From Bemisia tabaci (taxonomy: Eukaryota; Arthropoda; Insecta; Hemiptera; Aleyrodidae), in assembly GCF_918797505.1 (NCBI RefSeq), contig NC_092799.1, positions 29,090,597-29,154,596 on the forward strand: DNA of 64,000 nucleotides. Direction: 5' to 3'. The first letter of the stretch is position 1, and each line of letters begins with the position of its first letter. The notes under the pieces are model-generated. The model was not told where the DNA came from. It did no database searches and worked only from the letters and a program-made list of their open reading frames with translations. The position numbers were made by a program, and so were the translations under genes. Below are positions 1-11,567 of this stretch, piece by piece.

Positions 1-1876
1 ATGGGCAAATAATAGCCAGGAAAAAGCCCATACTATTGCCGATCACCTTGAAAAAGTATTTCAACCTAACCCCTGCGAATCTCCAGAGAAGGAATGCGAA
101 CTAGAGGAAGAAGTTGGTAATATTAATTTTCTCCCTGCAGAAAAAATCAACAAAATTACATATGACGAAATTTTCAAGGAAATTAAATATAAAACAAAAA
201 TCAAGAAAAGTCCAGGTTTTGATCTTATCTCAGCAATTATCCTCAAGCAACTTCCTCCTGCGGCAATCAAAAAATTAGAAGCACTCTTTAATGCAGCATT
301 GTCATTGAAATACATCCCTAGTCAATGGAAATTGGCTGAGGTGATTGTTATTTTAAAATCCGGAAAACCTCCTTCAGCCCCTAGTTCGTACCGCCCTATA
401 TCCTTACTTCCCCTGATATGCAAACTTTTCGAGAAGTTATATATTAAACGTTTACTGACAATTGTAAATAAGAAAAAGTTACTTCCTAATGAGCAGTTTG
501 GTTTCAGGGCTAAACATAGCACAATAGAACAATTACACCGGATCTCTTCTTATATTGAAAAGGCGCTAGAGGAGAAACAGTTTTGTAATGTAGTTTTCTT
601 GGATGTCGCCCAGGCATTTGACAAAGTCTGGCATTCTAAAGTGGCATTTAAACTTTCTAAATTCTTGCCTGGGAACCACGTGCAATTAATAATGTCCTAC
701 TTAGCAGATAGATCTTTTAGGGTTCGATTTGAAGACTCTTACTCTGAATTTAGGAAAATAAGAGCAGGGGTACCTCAAGGTTCAGTACTCTCCCCCCTAA
801 TCTTTAGTCTCTTTACAGCTGACGTACCAAAACCTAAAAAAGGGAAAATTGGGATCTTTGCGGACGACACGGCCGTTGCGTCCTCCGCGCCCACATATGA
901 GGAGACAGTCACTAACATCCAAGAGTGCCTGGACGACATCCAGGATTGGACTGAGCGCGATCGCACGGCGCTTAACGCCACCAAATCAGTTAACGTGGTC
1001 TTTACCTTAAGACCATATGTTTATGTCCCTGTGATCCTAAATAAAATTGCTATTCCCCATGCGCAAAAGGCTCCTTACCTCGGCCTTACCATGGACTGTA
1101 AGTTAAAATGGAAGGAGCATATTCTAAATAAGAAAAAGCAAATTGACTTAAAGCACAGACAGATGCTATGGCTTCTCGGAAAGCGATCTAAATTAAAGCT
1201 AAAAAATAAAGTTTTACTTTATAAATCAATGTTAAGGCCAATCTGGGTATACGGCTGCCAGATTTGGGCGTGTGCCGCCAGTTCCAATCTCAAAATTATT
1301 GAGACAATTCAAAATAAAATACTCAGACAAATGGCAGGGGCCAGGTGGTACGAGCGTAACATCGATATTAGAGATGAGCTCGGGATCGAAGAGATGGACA
1401 TGTACATCTCACGTATGTACAATAGATATGAAGAGAGACTGGGCGGTCACCCCAATCCCGAAGCAATAGCGCTTTTGGATTGGGGCTCCGAGACCCGGAG
1501 GTTAAAAAGACGCAAACCACATGAGTTGAGCACAGCTCATTTCCGTCGGTGTTAGGCTCGTGCCTCTGGCCCTTACCAGTCTTAGTCGACTGACAGGGCG
1601 AAAGCATAGTTAGTAGAAAAATTCTCTAGAATCTAGTTCTAGGAATAATTATAGTTAATATCAGTTAGTTTTTCTCCCGCTTTTTACAGGATTTTACTTC
1701 TATCTCATTTGTTCATCCTTCATTTTCATTCTCATTAATTTAATCCATAAAGCGGTGTTTATTTCTTTTTTATTATATTAGGCTTAAAGGAAAATTTGTA
1801 AAGACTCGTAAGGTCTAGTAATATAAGTTGTAATTCAATATGTGTAATTACAAAATTAAATAAAAAAAAAAAAAAG
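1..1876 (+). mobile_element. Jockey-clade non-LTR retrotransposon, 3' part
   Basis: The element enters from the left window edge. It consists of the reverse-transcriptase ORF (2-1555), a 3' untranslated region of about 300 bp, and an A-rich tail at about 1858-1876. ORF, 3' UTR and poly-A in this order are the layout expected of a non-LTR element integrated by target-primed reverse transcription. The left end and any target-site duplication lie outside the window. The ORF is still open throughout the visible part, so the copy is not old. Confidence 0.88.
2..1555 (+). CDS. Jockey-like ORF2 reverse transcriptase (5' end missing)
   Basis: This is the C-terminal part of a LINE ORF2, which would copy element RNA into DNA at a nicked target. 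The frame is open from base 2, so the TTG at 299 is not a real start and the true start is upstream of the window. Visible motifs in order: KSPGFDLI near the N-terminal edge of the RT domain; motif A FLDVAQAFDKVWH; motif B AGVPQGSVLSPL; and the catalytic motif C as FADDTAV, with the F typical of Jockey relatives. The tail LYKSMLRPIWVYGCQIW, then NKILRQMAGARWY and a final ETRRLKRRKPHEL segment, is the characteristic Jockey C-terminus. No frameshift or internal stop is visible. The endonuclease domain, if present, is outside the window. Confidence 0.9.
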   Translation, partial: WANNSQEKAHTIADHLEKVFQPNPCESPEKECELEEEVGNINFLPAEKINKITYDEIFKEIKYKTKIKKSPGFDLISAIILKQLPPAAIKKLEALFNAALSLKYIPSQWKLAEVIVILKSGKPPSAPSSYRPISLLPLICKLFEKLYIKRLLTIVNKKKLLPNEQFGFRAKHSTIEQLHRISSYIEKALEEKQFCNVVFLDVAQAFDKVWHSKVAFKLSKFLPGNHVQLIMSYLADRSFRVRFEDSYSEFRKIRAGVPQGSVLSPLIFSLFTADVPKPKKGKIGIFADDTAVASSAPTYEETVTNIQECLDDIQDWTERDRTALNATKSVNVVFTLRPYVYVPVILNKIAIPHAQKAPYLGLTMDCKLKWKEHILNKKKQIDLKHRQMLWLLGKRSKLKLKNKVLLYKSMLRPIWVYGCQIWACAASSNLKIIETIQNKILRQMAGARWYERNIDIRDELGIEEMDMYISRMYNRYEERLGGHPNPEAIALLDWGSETRRLKRRKPHELSTAHFRRC

Positions 1877-1954
1877 ATTTATTTTAGGGTAAATTTATAA
1901 AATGATTTTTTTTTCTTTAGGATATAATAGGTGAGATGTGCTTGCAGGTGTAAC

Positions 1955-2703
1955 CAGGGCCGGATTTACCTACTTGCCGCCCATGGGCCGCCTGTATTTT
2001 GCCGCCCCTTTCTCATTCGTTTTGAAACATCAATAAAAACCATCAAGTGGACATGCCGGAGGGGGAGGGGTGCATAAGACGCGTTTACCTACTCATGTTG
2101 GATACATTTTTGGCGAAAGCCCTGTCAACACTACTAGTAAAATTTCACGGAACTTTGCGCGGAAGTTAAGTTCCGTATACCTGTCTCTGTGTGGACAAGG
2201 TCCTCCATTTATAAGAAATGAACCAAAAAATTATGAAAGAACAAACATAAATGTGGTTGAATAATTTTAACTTATTCCGCCTGCGCCGCGCTGATAGCAC
2301 TGTGTTTGGCGCAATGCGTGAAGTATTCGTGCAGTCTTGTAGGCGCTACGCGTTTCACGCCAACCGCTCCTGACCGCACTCGCGCCGAGGGCTTGTCCTT
2401 TTCTTTTCAAGTCCTCGTCATCATTTCTCTCTGCGCTAAGCTCCAGGCCAAATTGCGTGTTTAGTTCCTCTCTTAACTCGACTAAATAAAGATGCTGTCT
2501 CTTGTGTCACCGAAAAACAAAAAAATTCGAAATTACTATACTCTCAGGAAAGAGAGATTTTTTCCCCTTTTCTCATTGATAATTTTTTTTCTGAATCCAA
2601 TTTTTTTTATACCTACATTATAAAAATATTGCAAAATTTGCCGCCCCCTAAATTTGCCGCCTTGGGCCGCGGCCCATGTGGCCACCCCCTTAATCCGGCC
2701 CTG
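1955..2703 (+). mobile_element. hAT-type MITE, family 1, copy 1
   Basis: The 749-bp element begins CAGGGCCGGATTTACC and ends AATCCGGCCCTG, an imperfect inverted terminal repeat. It is flanked by an exact 8-bp duplication GGTGTAAC at 1947-1954 and 2704-2711. An 8-bp duplication with CAGGG termini fits the hAT superfamily. There is no transposase ORF, so it is non-autonomous. Both ends carry repeated GCCGCC/GGCGGC motifs around a CATGGGCC core. The interior contains one copy of a 79-bp unit (core GCAATGCGTGAAGTATTC then TTGTAGGCGCTA). Four further copies are at 7532, 16302, 20827 and 47014. Confidence 0.93.
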
Positions 2704-2711
2704 GGTGTAAC

Positions 2712-3844
2712 GGATCCAAAAAACTTGAAGTGAAATCGATATATTAGCAAGAACATTACGATTTCACTTTCGATGCAGACTCACTCTTACTTATTTACGA
2801 GTGAATGTAGTTAAAGACTCAAAATTGTATGGTGTGCGTTGCGGTCGAATGTATCGCAAAGTACCGCAACATTCACGATAACGCTTTTATGCAACCATAC
2901 AGGCTCCAAGGACGGCTGTGTTGCATACATCAGAACCTGAAGGGGCTGAGACTTTCCTGATTACAACATATGGATTCAACTATGCATTATTCATGTTTCG
3001 AAGAGTGCCGTGTCGCCTTATCCAATATTACCCGCCACCTCACTCAAAAAACTAGTATGGGAAGAGTGACTTACCGGCCGAGTTATGGATCACGGAAAAA
3101 AATGACTGTGCGAGGATAACCAGCTTGGTTTTGTTAATTAAAAGTTGGTGCCGTATACATGAAAAAACTGATAGAATAACCAACGGCATTGTATTGTCCA
3201 CAACGTCTTTAGGGAAATCAATCATTTTCAGTTAGTTGCTACTAGCTAAAATCTGTTCACCGAGACAAAATTGATGGTAAACTACTCCATCAAGTTGACT
3301 CATTGCACCAAAGAGTGCGCTTGCGCTTCACCTATCTTGTTTTTGGTTAATGCTACTCGGTTAAGTGGGCTCATTGAACTACAGAATGCGTTAGTGCAAA
3401 TTATAAACTTGTTGATTATGAAGGTCACCATCTCAGATAACTCAATGAAAGTATTTTGTTAGTAGTCTGCCCCGTCAATTTTTTACGCTTTACCAACATT
3501 GAGTCACCAAAGAAAGCAATCAGATATGGGCTGATTAGGGAAAGTATGTTGATAAATTTTCAAGAATTCATATTCAACCCACCTTGTGTGACTGATAAGC
3601 GTGTAATAATATGTTCGTGGAGCGTACTCCTTTTCCCGTCCCTGGCTCGGGCGACGGTAAAGTTGCCGTAAAACTATATGACTTCGAGCAATTAATTATT
3701 CTTGACTCTGCTCGGTTTTAATGATAATTAAAGGGCATTTATTACAACAATTCAGAAACTCGGACGATGTTAAATTTTTCACTGATATAAAAAAACGGAA
3801 TTAAAACGAACTAAAATATTCATCAAAACCAAAAATTATTTCAT
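2712..3844. other. Unassigned region
   Basis: I see no exon, RNA gene or complete transposon here. The short ORFs lack recognisable motifs. A stretch near 3035-3110 contains CACTCAAAAAA and, about 50 bp on, CACGGAAAAAA. These resemble the ends of the CACxG foldback elements elsewhere in the window, but no proper inverted repeat can be drawn. The missing 5' exons of the nrf-6-like gene were looked for here and not found. Confidence 0.5.
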
Positions 3845-4012
3845 TCTAAAAGTGAAGTATACCTCATATCGTAATTTTTGAGGGTAAAAATAAAACTAAC
3901 ACTGATATAGGTGGTAAAAATGGGGAACCGAAGCGGCCCATTGATGGCGCGGAGCGCCTTCAGGGGGTTGAACCGCGTAGCGGTCAGGGAGCATAGCCCC
4001 CTAGTATTTGAC
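3845..4012 (+). repeat. Dispersed GC-rich repeat (inverted partner at 10238-10395)
   Basis: The segment runs from AAGTATACCTCATATCGTAA through ATTGATGGCGCGGAGCGCCT to a run rich in CGCGTAGCGG and CCCCCTAGT. The same sequence is present in reverse complement at 10238-10395. Shorter relatives lie at about 5505-5600 and 40045-40112. The many short GAAGCGCTTC/CGCGTAGCGG palindromes suggest hairpins. I cannot assign the family. Confidence 0.65.
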
Positions 4013-4286
4013 TATTTGCCTAGGCATTTGACAATATGCCTAATTTTACTATTTGTCTGCGACATATCGATTGCAGTGTTTGAAAATGTCTTTCCTCCCC
4101 CTCCCTCCCCTTGGCACCAAGTTTTACGAAAATCCGACGAGCAGGAACCCGGATAGCGTTTTAGGCCACGCCCGCCACCTTGGTTTTTCGAAATTAGACT
4201 AAAAATTCGAATTTAATCGATAGAATAAGAGCCGATCTATCAATTTAGGCCACGTCCGCCGTCTTACATTTTCAAATTCAGGAAAT

Positions 4287-4727
4287 TCAACTTGTGAAAC
4301 GCATCATACCCGAAATCTAAGCTCAGATTCGGCTTCCTCGTGAAAAATCGATGCCACTTCATGTATCTTATGTAACCATAGCATAAAGAAAAGAGGGTAA
4401 TCGTAGGCGTAAAGATTCAATCAAAGCCGGCCGGTATGCGGAAGTAGGCACGGAATTCAAACGTTTGAGCTACGCCGCCAGGCGCCGGCGTCAAGCATTT
4501 GGTTCGTCCGTTTCCGAGAAAACAAACTTCTTCTTACTCATCAGCTGACCCACTCCGAATCACCCATGTTGCCACGTCGGACTGATATGTTAGAATCTAC
4601 ACGCCTACGTTAATCTCTTTCCTTCATGATATGGTGACATATGATACATGAAATTGCATCGATTTTTCACGAGGAAGCCGAATCTGAGCTTAGATTTCGG
4701 ATATTATGCGTTTTAAGTCAAATTTTC
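4287..4727. repeat. Foldback MITE with long arms
   Basis: The left arm (about 4287-4362) and right arm (about 4650-4727) are inverted copies sharing CGAAATCTAAGCTCAGATTC, GGCTTCCTCGTGAAAAATCG and a nearby TGATACATGAA-type segment. The loop is about 280 bp and has no ORF. It is a non-autonomous foldback element. No clear target duplication was found, so its superfamily is open. Confidence 0.75.
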
Positions 4728-5712
4728 TTTTATCTATTTTAAATTACTCAGGAAAATTTGCGGAAACTCATTAGAATAATTAAAAACATTGATCAGAAAT
4801 ACAAAATTGACGGTATTTGAATCCATTAATCTCCGAAATAACTTGAACACGGTTGTTCTACGACTTTTTACGTATGTTGTTTTCTTCCGCATTGGTTGTC
4901 GGCAGCGTGGTGGCCAAAGGCCCCTGGTACTAATAATAGTTTTAAAAATCAATTTTTTTCAACATTCAAAATTCCAGGGAAATGGCAGAACGTTTTACAA
5001 GAAAATACTCCTTTTTATGGCTAAAAACACAAAATATTAGGTTCTCCTTGCTTTCATGATTGATACACTAAACATTCGGATGGGTCAGTTTACCATCTTT
5101 GAAGGTCTATCTCAGCAACGTTGTGAGGGACGTCTACGGAGGACGGCGCGCCCGCCCAGCAGTGTTGGTGCGAATTACCATCTTTGTTGTCAACGCCTAC
5201 CTGATCGCGGTTTGAGGTTTCTAACCATCATACATTTGTGCTCGTAGCAAAATTGTTCTCAAGGGTCGAATCTGGGAATCCAAGATGGTAAATGTCACCT
5301 ACTATCTGGCTATAAGCACCAAAGATTTTTTCCGTGATCATGGAACCATAGAATATAGTTCGTGGATCCATGCTTATAGGTTCACGACCAATAAAGTATG
5401 GCTCAGAAAGCCATACTGTGGACGGTAAGTCACTTTGGTTAAAAATTATGGATCTCCGAGCCATTTTTTATGGGTCTTAGAGCCATACCTTTTTTTGAGT
5501 GATGTTAAAGCGCCCATTTAGGGGGTACGTCCCCTGACTGCTCCGCGGTCCACCCCCCCCCCCCCAGCACGCGCTTCGCGCTTCCAGGTTTTTGCGTTAC
5601 GCATTACTCTTCTGATCTTATAATATAGAGTAATGAGAGTATGAGAGTATGAGTGTAGAGTATGAGTATGAGTATGATATGAGTGTAATTTGAATTTATC
5701 TTTCATTTCAAG
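4728..5712. other. Unassigned region upstream of the first visible nrf-6 exon
   Basis: This contains no supported exon. Between about 5326 and 5502 there is a possible MITE bounded by TTTTTTCCGTGA and TTTTTTTGAGTG, with internal repeats of ATGG/CCAT motifs. At 5505-5600 there is a poly-C run and a CGCGCTTCGCGCTT hairpin related to the repeat at 3845. The microsatellite at 5632-5692 is listed separately. Confidence 0.45.
5632..5692 (+). repeat. GAGTATGA-type microsatellite
   Basis: An irregular tandem array of GAGTATGA/GAGTGTA units of about 60 bp ends just before the polypyrimidine tract of the acceptor at 5711-5712. Confidence 0.8.
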
Positions 5713-8700
5713 GATAACTCCGGCATACTTATTCGTGATTTTGGTATACATCATGATATTTTACGACCTTGGCTCTGGACCTATATGGGATCTTTTTGTC
5801 GGTCCTCAAAGGCAAAATTGCCTCGATAACTGGTGGACCAATATGTTGTACATCAACAACTACTGGAATAACAGCGAATTCAAATCTGTGAGTATCAAAT
5901 AAGCGATGCGACTTTCATAATAAATCGCATCATAATTTAAATATACTTTTTAGACCGTCTTCAAGAAAAGGAGCCTCCTTACACAGAAGCAAAGAATTTT
6001 GTTGAAAAATGTATAAAATTAATTTTACGAAGGCTTTATCGTATAACTGGAGGTAATATTGCAGTATGGATCTAAGTATAACTCAATTCACCAGGAAAAC
6101 TTTACTGAAGTGGATAAATTTTATCGAGTACTTAATTTATTACTCCTCATCTGCATGAATAAAATTCAGCTCCTCATTAAAGCAAGAAAGCATACCTAAA
6201 TCAGGGCCTCTGATAAAACCAGCTAGTGGTATTTTATTCGCAGTTTCACACGCAAAAATTTAGGGTGTTTTGATACTTCGCAATGGCTGAAACGAAGTTA
6301 GGTGCTCCTTTGCATTAGCGTACTAAATCAATTCACTCCTAACTTTGTATTGTGTCGGTAACAGTGTTTGGGGTACACCTGGTATCTGGGTGCGGATATG
6401 CAATTTTATGTGGTGGCACCTCTGTTCCTGTTCGCTCTTTTAAAATACCGGAAATGTGGCATTTTTCTGATCGTGATCACATGTTTCGCATCGAGCGCTT
6501 ATTCTTTCTGGGTTACCTACATCAAAGACTATCCTTGGACGTTCACCATAGATTACAGGTTAGTTGATATTTTAATTCTGTTCACAATTAGGTCAAAATT
6601 TTAGTCTATACATCTTATCGGAAACAATGACTAGAAGCGGTTAAAAACGTTTGTTACAGAGAGGGATTCTGTTTAAATTTAGATTCAATGTAAAAATGAA
6701 ATTGTTATGATAATTTAAAAAATTCACTTGTCAATTCTCCTGATTTTATGCTGATTGAACAAATTATCAAATCATTTCTTTTAGGAAGCGCTCAAGTTGC
6801 AATTTTTTGCCAACGGTTATTTCTTATTATACGCACGAAGAAACTAGGCATTTGGATAGTTATTCAGAAATAAGTATTTTCTGTCGATCTTTAGATATCC
6901 GTCATCAAAATACGAGTCTGTTCTTATAGTGCAACTTGCAACTGAGAAAATGCATACGAAAATGCGTTGAATTTGAAGCAAAGTGGAAGAGGGAAATTTT
7001 TCGCAAATACCTGGAAAGATTTTTGGATCCTGCATTTATGCTAAATTCTTTTGTAGTATTAGGGTCAAAATTTCGTGTTCCTTGAAACTCTCATAATGTT
7101 AAGAATTTTTGTAAGCCCTGCTTGCATACGGAGTAGCTTCAAGACTTTTTAAAGGTACTTGATTCAAAACGTTTAAACATACAAACAAATCCCCCCCCCC
7201 CCCAAAAAAAAAAATCGCATATGAATACCTAGGAGAAGTTATGATTATGAAGTTTAAATGTGTGTTCTGCTCGCTTTTGTATAAAATATCATTGCCCATG
7301 TTCACTCATCTCCCTAATCTATGAAGCTCCACAGACCATCATCAAATCTCGTTCTTTTTTAACAGTGTGTTGAAACGCAGTCGCTTCCAAATGGAACTTT
7401 ACTTTCCAGCACATGCAAGACTACCGCCTTTTTTGATAGGTCTCTTGTTTGGGTATCTGCTCGACCATTACAGGAAAGAGAAAATGAAGATGCATTTGGT
7501 GAGTGAAAGCTGTAAATATTTGTAAGATACCCAGGGCCAGATTTACCTAATTGCCACCCATGAGCCGCCTGTACTTTGCCGCCCCCATCTCATTCGTTTT
7601 GAAACATCAATAAAAACCGTCAAGTGAACGTGCCGGAGGGAGAGGGATGCATCAGACGCGTTTACTCTTGATGGATACATTTTTTGCGGAAGCCCCGTCA
7701 ACACTACTAGCAAAAATTCACGGAACTTGGCGCGAAAGTTAAGTTCCGTAAACCTGTCTCTGTGTGGACAATGCCTTCCATTAATAAGAAATGAACGAAA
7801 AATTATGAAAGAACAATCATAAATGTGGTTCAATAATTTTAACTTCCACCGCCGCGCCGTGCTGATCGCACTTTGTTTGGCGCAATGTGTGAAGTATTCC
7901 TCCACTCTTGTAGGCGCTATACCTTTCACGCCGACCGCTGCTGAACGCACTGTGTTTGACGCAATGCGTGAAGTATTCATGCAGTCTTGTAGGCGCTATG
8001 CGTTACACGGCGACCGCTGCTGACCGCACTGTGTTTGACGCTATGTGTGAAGTATTCATGCAGTCTTGTAGGCGCTAATGTGTTACATGCCGACCGCCGC
8101 GCCGAGGGCCTCTCTTTTTCATCTCAAGTCCTCGTAATCATTGCTCTCTGCGCCGCACCGCTCTAGGCCAAATTGCGTGTTTGGTTTTTCTCTCAACTAG
8201 ACTAATGAAAGGGCAGCCAACCCTCTAACTCAAAAATGTCACTGACAAAATTCAGATTCCAATGTCAGACCAAAACGGCCAAGATTGTTCATAAATGAGC
8301 GTTCTGGCCAAATTGCGTGTTTGGTTTCTCTCATAACTCGACTAATTAAAGGTGCTGTCTTTTGTATCACCGCAAAAACGACGAAATTAGAAATTACGAT
8401 ACTTACAGGTAATGCAAGATTTTGCCGCCTTTTCCCGTTTGCAATTTTATTTTTATACCTACATTTAAAAAAAATTGCAAAATTTGCCGCCCCCTAAAGC
8501 CGCCATGGGCCGCGGCCCATGTGGCCGCCCCCTTAATCCGGCCCTAAAGATACCTACTATAGTTCCGAACTACTACTTATTCGATGTAGATGTAAACTGG
8601 TTGGAGAGACCAAGACAGTAGTATAGTATGTAATATCCCCATCATTATTTGACGATCAGAAACTTGATGCTGGGATAGATTATTAGCTACTTCATAAGTT

Positions 8701-11567
8701 TCAATCATCGTAAAAAGATTCTGTGGCACATATATCGGACCCATTTAAGGCATATCTCCAATGTCCTAAATTAACATACGTATTTTCGACCTTCGATATC
8801 AGAAGGTGCTTAAAAGCACAGAGACGGGGTGGATTAGAACGAAGAAAATTATAAAGTTTCCACTTCTCAAAATTTGAAGCGTCTGATTCGAATATTTTTA
8901 ATGTTACCCGAAAGCCAAAATTTCAATTTTTTTAAAAAAAAATGGTTTCTCTTACGATACAATAGAATAATTTTACTCAGAGTACCAAGCTGGAGCTCGT
9001 TAAACTTTTTGTATCATGTCACTGCATGTCGTAAACATTTGCTCCTTTTCAGTGGTCGAGAGTGATCGGTTGGATCACTGCCATGATTTTTATGACCTCT
9101 GTCCCATATGGACTGACCTATTTCTACTGGTATGGGTCTGGACCATTGCTCTCTGCCCTTTACGCGGCCTTGCATAGGCCGTTATTTGTTCTATCCGTTG
9201 CATGGATTATTTTCAACTGTGATCAAGGTTATGCAGGTAAGGTTTAATCAACATCATCATTTGGTCAGGTTAGGTTACGTTAGGTTAGGTTACGTTAGGT
9301 TAGGTTCAACCAAATCAAATTAATTTTTGCCAATTAGTCGCAATACCATGTTTAAGAATTTGTCATTTGATTGATATGATAATGATATTTTAGTTGAGTA
9401 GAAAGGAGGAAGATAGTTAAAGTCCAAGTTCCCTATCGAAAATTTTCCTTATCACCCGAGAGTCAATTGTTTTAACTTGATAAAACTTACCATTCTCTCT
9501 ACTGCCTTGATTGATATTTCACAAAGTAAAGGTGAAGTATACGGGGCTGCTGTGCTGCTCCACTGCACTATACTAAAAAAGAGCACAGTATATCAAAGAA
9601 AAAGAGGCTGTAGGGGGACTTGTATTTTAAAATTCATTCTTATGCGTTTGAAGGGAGAAAATCAGAAACTACGACGGCAATTGAACTAAATATTAGTTCG
9701 TAATATTTGGCGTTATATGTATAAATTTGAAGCTAGTTCATTCTAAAAAATGAACGAAAATGTCTTTAAAATAAATAATATGTGATGCGTTTGTTTGCAG
9801 TATGCGCAAACAACACTTGTAAAAACAAATAAACAGTTATGGACCATATTCTGAATTTGCTTGTAAAATATCATTATCTCTTTATATTTTCAGGCCCAGT
9901 AAACTCGTTTCTGTCACATCAGTCCTTCCAAGTGCTTAGCAGATTAACTTTCTGCTTCTATCTGGTTCATTGTACTTGCATGCATTACGATCTTGGGACC
10001 AAACGCTCTGCCATATACTTCTCTTATTTTAATATGGTGAGTATAAGAGGGTAGTGAAGCCTGAGATACCTTTAGATAGTGGATACAAAATATGAGGGAT
10101 ATAAAAAGGATCATTAGAATGGGAGGGTAAGATAGAGCCACAGCCAACGGCGAGACTGCATGATAGCTGGCCACCATTAGGTACTGGTCCCGCATCAGCT
10201 GCAGTTTCAATAATGAATTAATGCCAGAGGCACAGTAAAATACTAGCGGGCTACGCCCCCTGGCCGCTACGCGGCCCAACCCCCTGAAGGCGCTCCGCGC
10301 CATCAATGGGCCGCTTCGCGGCCCTATTTTTACCCTCCTATCAGTGTTAGTTTTATTTTTCCCCTAAAAATTACGATATGAGGTATACTTTAATTTTAAA
10401 CTTTACTTAAAATTACTTTAAAATTAAAAGGAATGAGGCGTTTCGGAATGACTGCTTGACAAAATATTGCAGTAAAACAATGTATAATGATAGTCAGGTA
10501 ATAATTGAGATCTCATGAGTCGGGAATCGAACTCACACCGAGTTCCAAGTGGACGCATTCGACGTCTCAGACGACTCGGTCACCGCTCCACGTTAAGGTC
10601 GCTAGCGCGAATCTTATGTAGATAATACGCAGGCTACACAGCTACTGCGCAACCTCCTCGACCACTGCGCATCCTCCCGCGCATAGCGGTAGCAGTACCG
10701 GAGCATTCTGTAAACTCACTCACTTTTATAACGTGATTTTAAAAAAACCTGGGTCCTTTTTCCAAAATCTGATTACAGCGAGCTCATCTACGGCCTATTA
10801 CCTGTCGATTTACGCAAAAATCATGGAAATCGGCCCGGTAGAACGCTCAAACGAACTATGACAAAAAGTATAAATTTACATTGTTTAAATGGGAGAATTC
10901 GCAACTTTACCACGTAATATAAAAAAAAACCTGGGCCATATTTTGAAAATCTGAAAAAAGTTGGCTTATCTAGAGACAATTGCCCGTCGATAGCCGCAAA
11001 AATCATGAAAATCGGCCCGGTAGAACGCTGGAGCTAAGCGTTACCAGTTTCGCAAAATTAGGAGGTCTTGGAGCTTATAGTATAGAAGAAGGAATCTTGA
11101 GAAAAAATACTGACGGCTGAGCCTGAAATGCGGCGCCGCAGAAATACTGAGGTCAAAAATATACGTAGGATAAATACTCCGAGGGTCATGAGACTTTCAG
11201 CAATATTATCAGCACCCCTGCCAATAAATAAGAAAATATTTCAAAGGTATTTTCAAATAATTTTAATTTGTGATCAGACCCCGTATTGAAAATGTTTTCT
11301 TTAAAAATGTTTCAGTTCCAGGCCGTAGCCTCTGATGTCATCATTTTACTTCCATGCGCCGCCGCTGTGTCACTTATTTTGGAACATCCGTTCATTCACC
11401 TCAATAAGCTCATTTTCAAAAAAAGATCAGGGAAAGTTGCGCAATCAGAGCACCCTGTGAATACCACTAAAAGCGCCTGGGTCATTACGCCGGAGCTGGA
11501 CCAGGCTTCGACACACACCAACATCTCGACGACAACATTAGTGAGCTCTGCTTGGACGCTCAGTTAG
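5713..11567 (+). CDS. nrf-6-like multi-pass acyltransferase, 3' six exons
   Basis: A membrane acyltransferase of the nose-resistant-to-fluoxetine family (acyltransferase 3 fold), thought to act in lipid or xenobiotic handling in epithelia. Exons: 5713-5887, 6365-6558, 7366-7498, 9053-9236, 9894-10036 and 11316-11567. All have GT-AG borders and join in phase to give about 360 residues ending at TAG. Family-typical stretches in order: RITPAYLFVILVY; NWWTNMLYINNYW; CLGYTWYLGADMQFYVVAP; RLPPFLIGLLFGYLLDH; SALYAALHRPLFVLSVAWII; FLSHQSFQVLSRLTFCFYLV then H; and FQAVASDVIILLPCAAAVS then the last membrane segment EHPFIHLNKLIF. A hydrophilic tail of about 50 residues follows. The N-terminal NRF domain and first membrane spans must lie on exons upstream; none were recognised in 2.7-5.7 kb. 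A hAT MITE sits in the intron after 7498. Expressed or not cannot be judged, but no coding break is visible. Confidence 0.9.
7532..8546 (+). mobile_element. hAT-type MITE, family 1, copy 2 (nrf-6 intron)
   Basis: The 1015-bp copy lies in the intron between nrf-6 exons 7366-7498 and 9053-9236. It is flanked by an exact 8-bp duplication AAGATACC (7524-7531 and 8547-8554). The last base of the right terminus has changed from G to A. The interior carries three tandem 79-bp units from about 7867 to 8092, giving the repeated GTGAAGTATTC and TTGTAGGCGCTA motifs. ORFs crossing this region are repeat artefacts. Confidence 0.93.
8555..9052. other. Intron sequence, nothing recognised
   Basis: This is the remainder of the nrf-6 intron between the hAT copy and the exon at 9053. 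It has no element ends, ORF or RNA signature that I can support. Confidence 0.5.
9266..9306 (+). repeat. TTAGG-type short tandem tract
   Basis: Units of GGTTAGGTTACG/GTTAGGTT repeat for about 40 bp inside an nrf-6 intron, close to the insect telomere unit TTAGG. It is short, interstitial and irregular. Confidence 0.8.
10238..10395 (-). repeat. Dispersed GC-rich repeat (inverted partner of 3845-4012)
   Basis: This is the reverse complement of the 3845-4012 segment. It contains AGGCGCTCCGCGCCATCAAT and ends in TTACGATATGAGGTATACTT. It lies in the last nrf-6 intron. The two copies are about 6.2 kb apart in opposite orientation and span most of the visible nrf-6 gene. Confidence 0.65.
10515..10592 (-). 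repeat. tRNA-like sequence (SINE head)
   Basis: On the minus strand the segment has an A-box-like TGACCGAGTCGTC and, about 50 bp on, a B-box-like GAGTTCGATTCC. This resembles a class II tRNA (Leu/Ser type) with a long variable arm. The acceptor arms do not pair convincingly, so it is better read as a tRNA-derived SINE head or tRNA pseudogene than as a working tRNA. Confidence 0.55.
10734..11028 (+). repeat. Two diverged direct copies of a 117-bp segment
   Basis: About 10734-10850 and 10912-11028 are imperfect direct repeats. Both contain AAAAAAACCTGGG, an AAAATCTG segment and then AAATCGGCCCGGTAGAACGC. They lie in the last nrf-6 intron and have no coding signal. Confidence 0.7.

Noticed and set aside
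3911..4156. 81-codon ORF over the GC-rich repeat
   Set aside because: It starts inside a dispersed repeat; the inverted copy at 10238 does not preserve the frame.
7543..7980. 145-codon minus-strand ORF
   Set aside because: It lies entirely in a hAT MITE and reads through the 79-bp units; similar short ORFs appear in every copy and are not conserved in frame.
7867..8092. CRISPR-like array from regularly spaced repeats
   Set aside because: The units are contiguous 79-bp tandem repeats without unique spacers, in a eukaryotic hAT MITE.
10515..10592. Functional tRNA-Leu/Ser on the minus strand
   Set aside because: Only the box A and B regions are convincing; the acceptor and anticodon arms are not.
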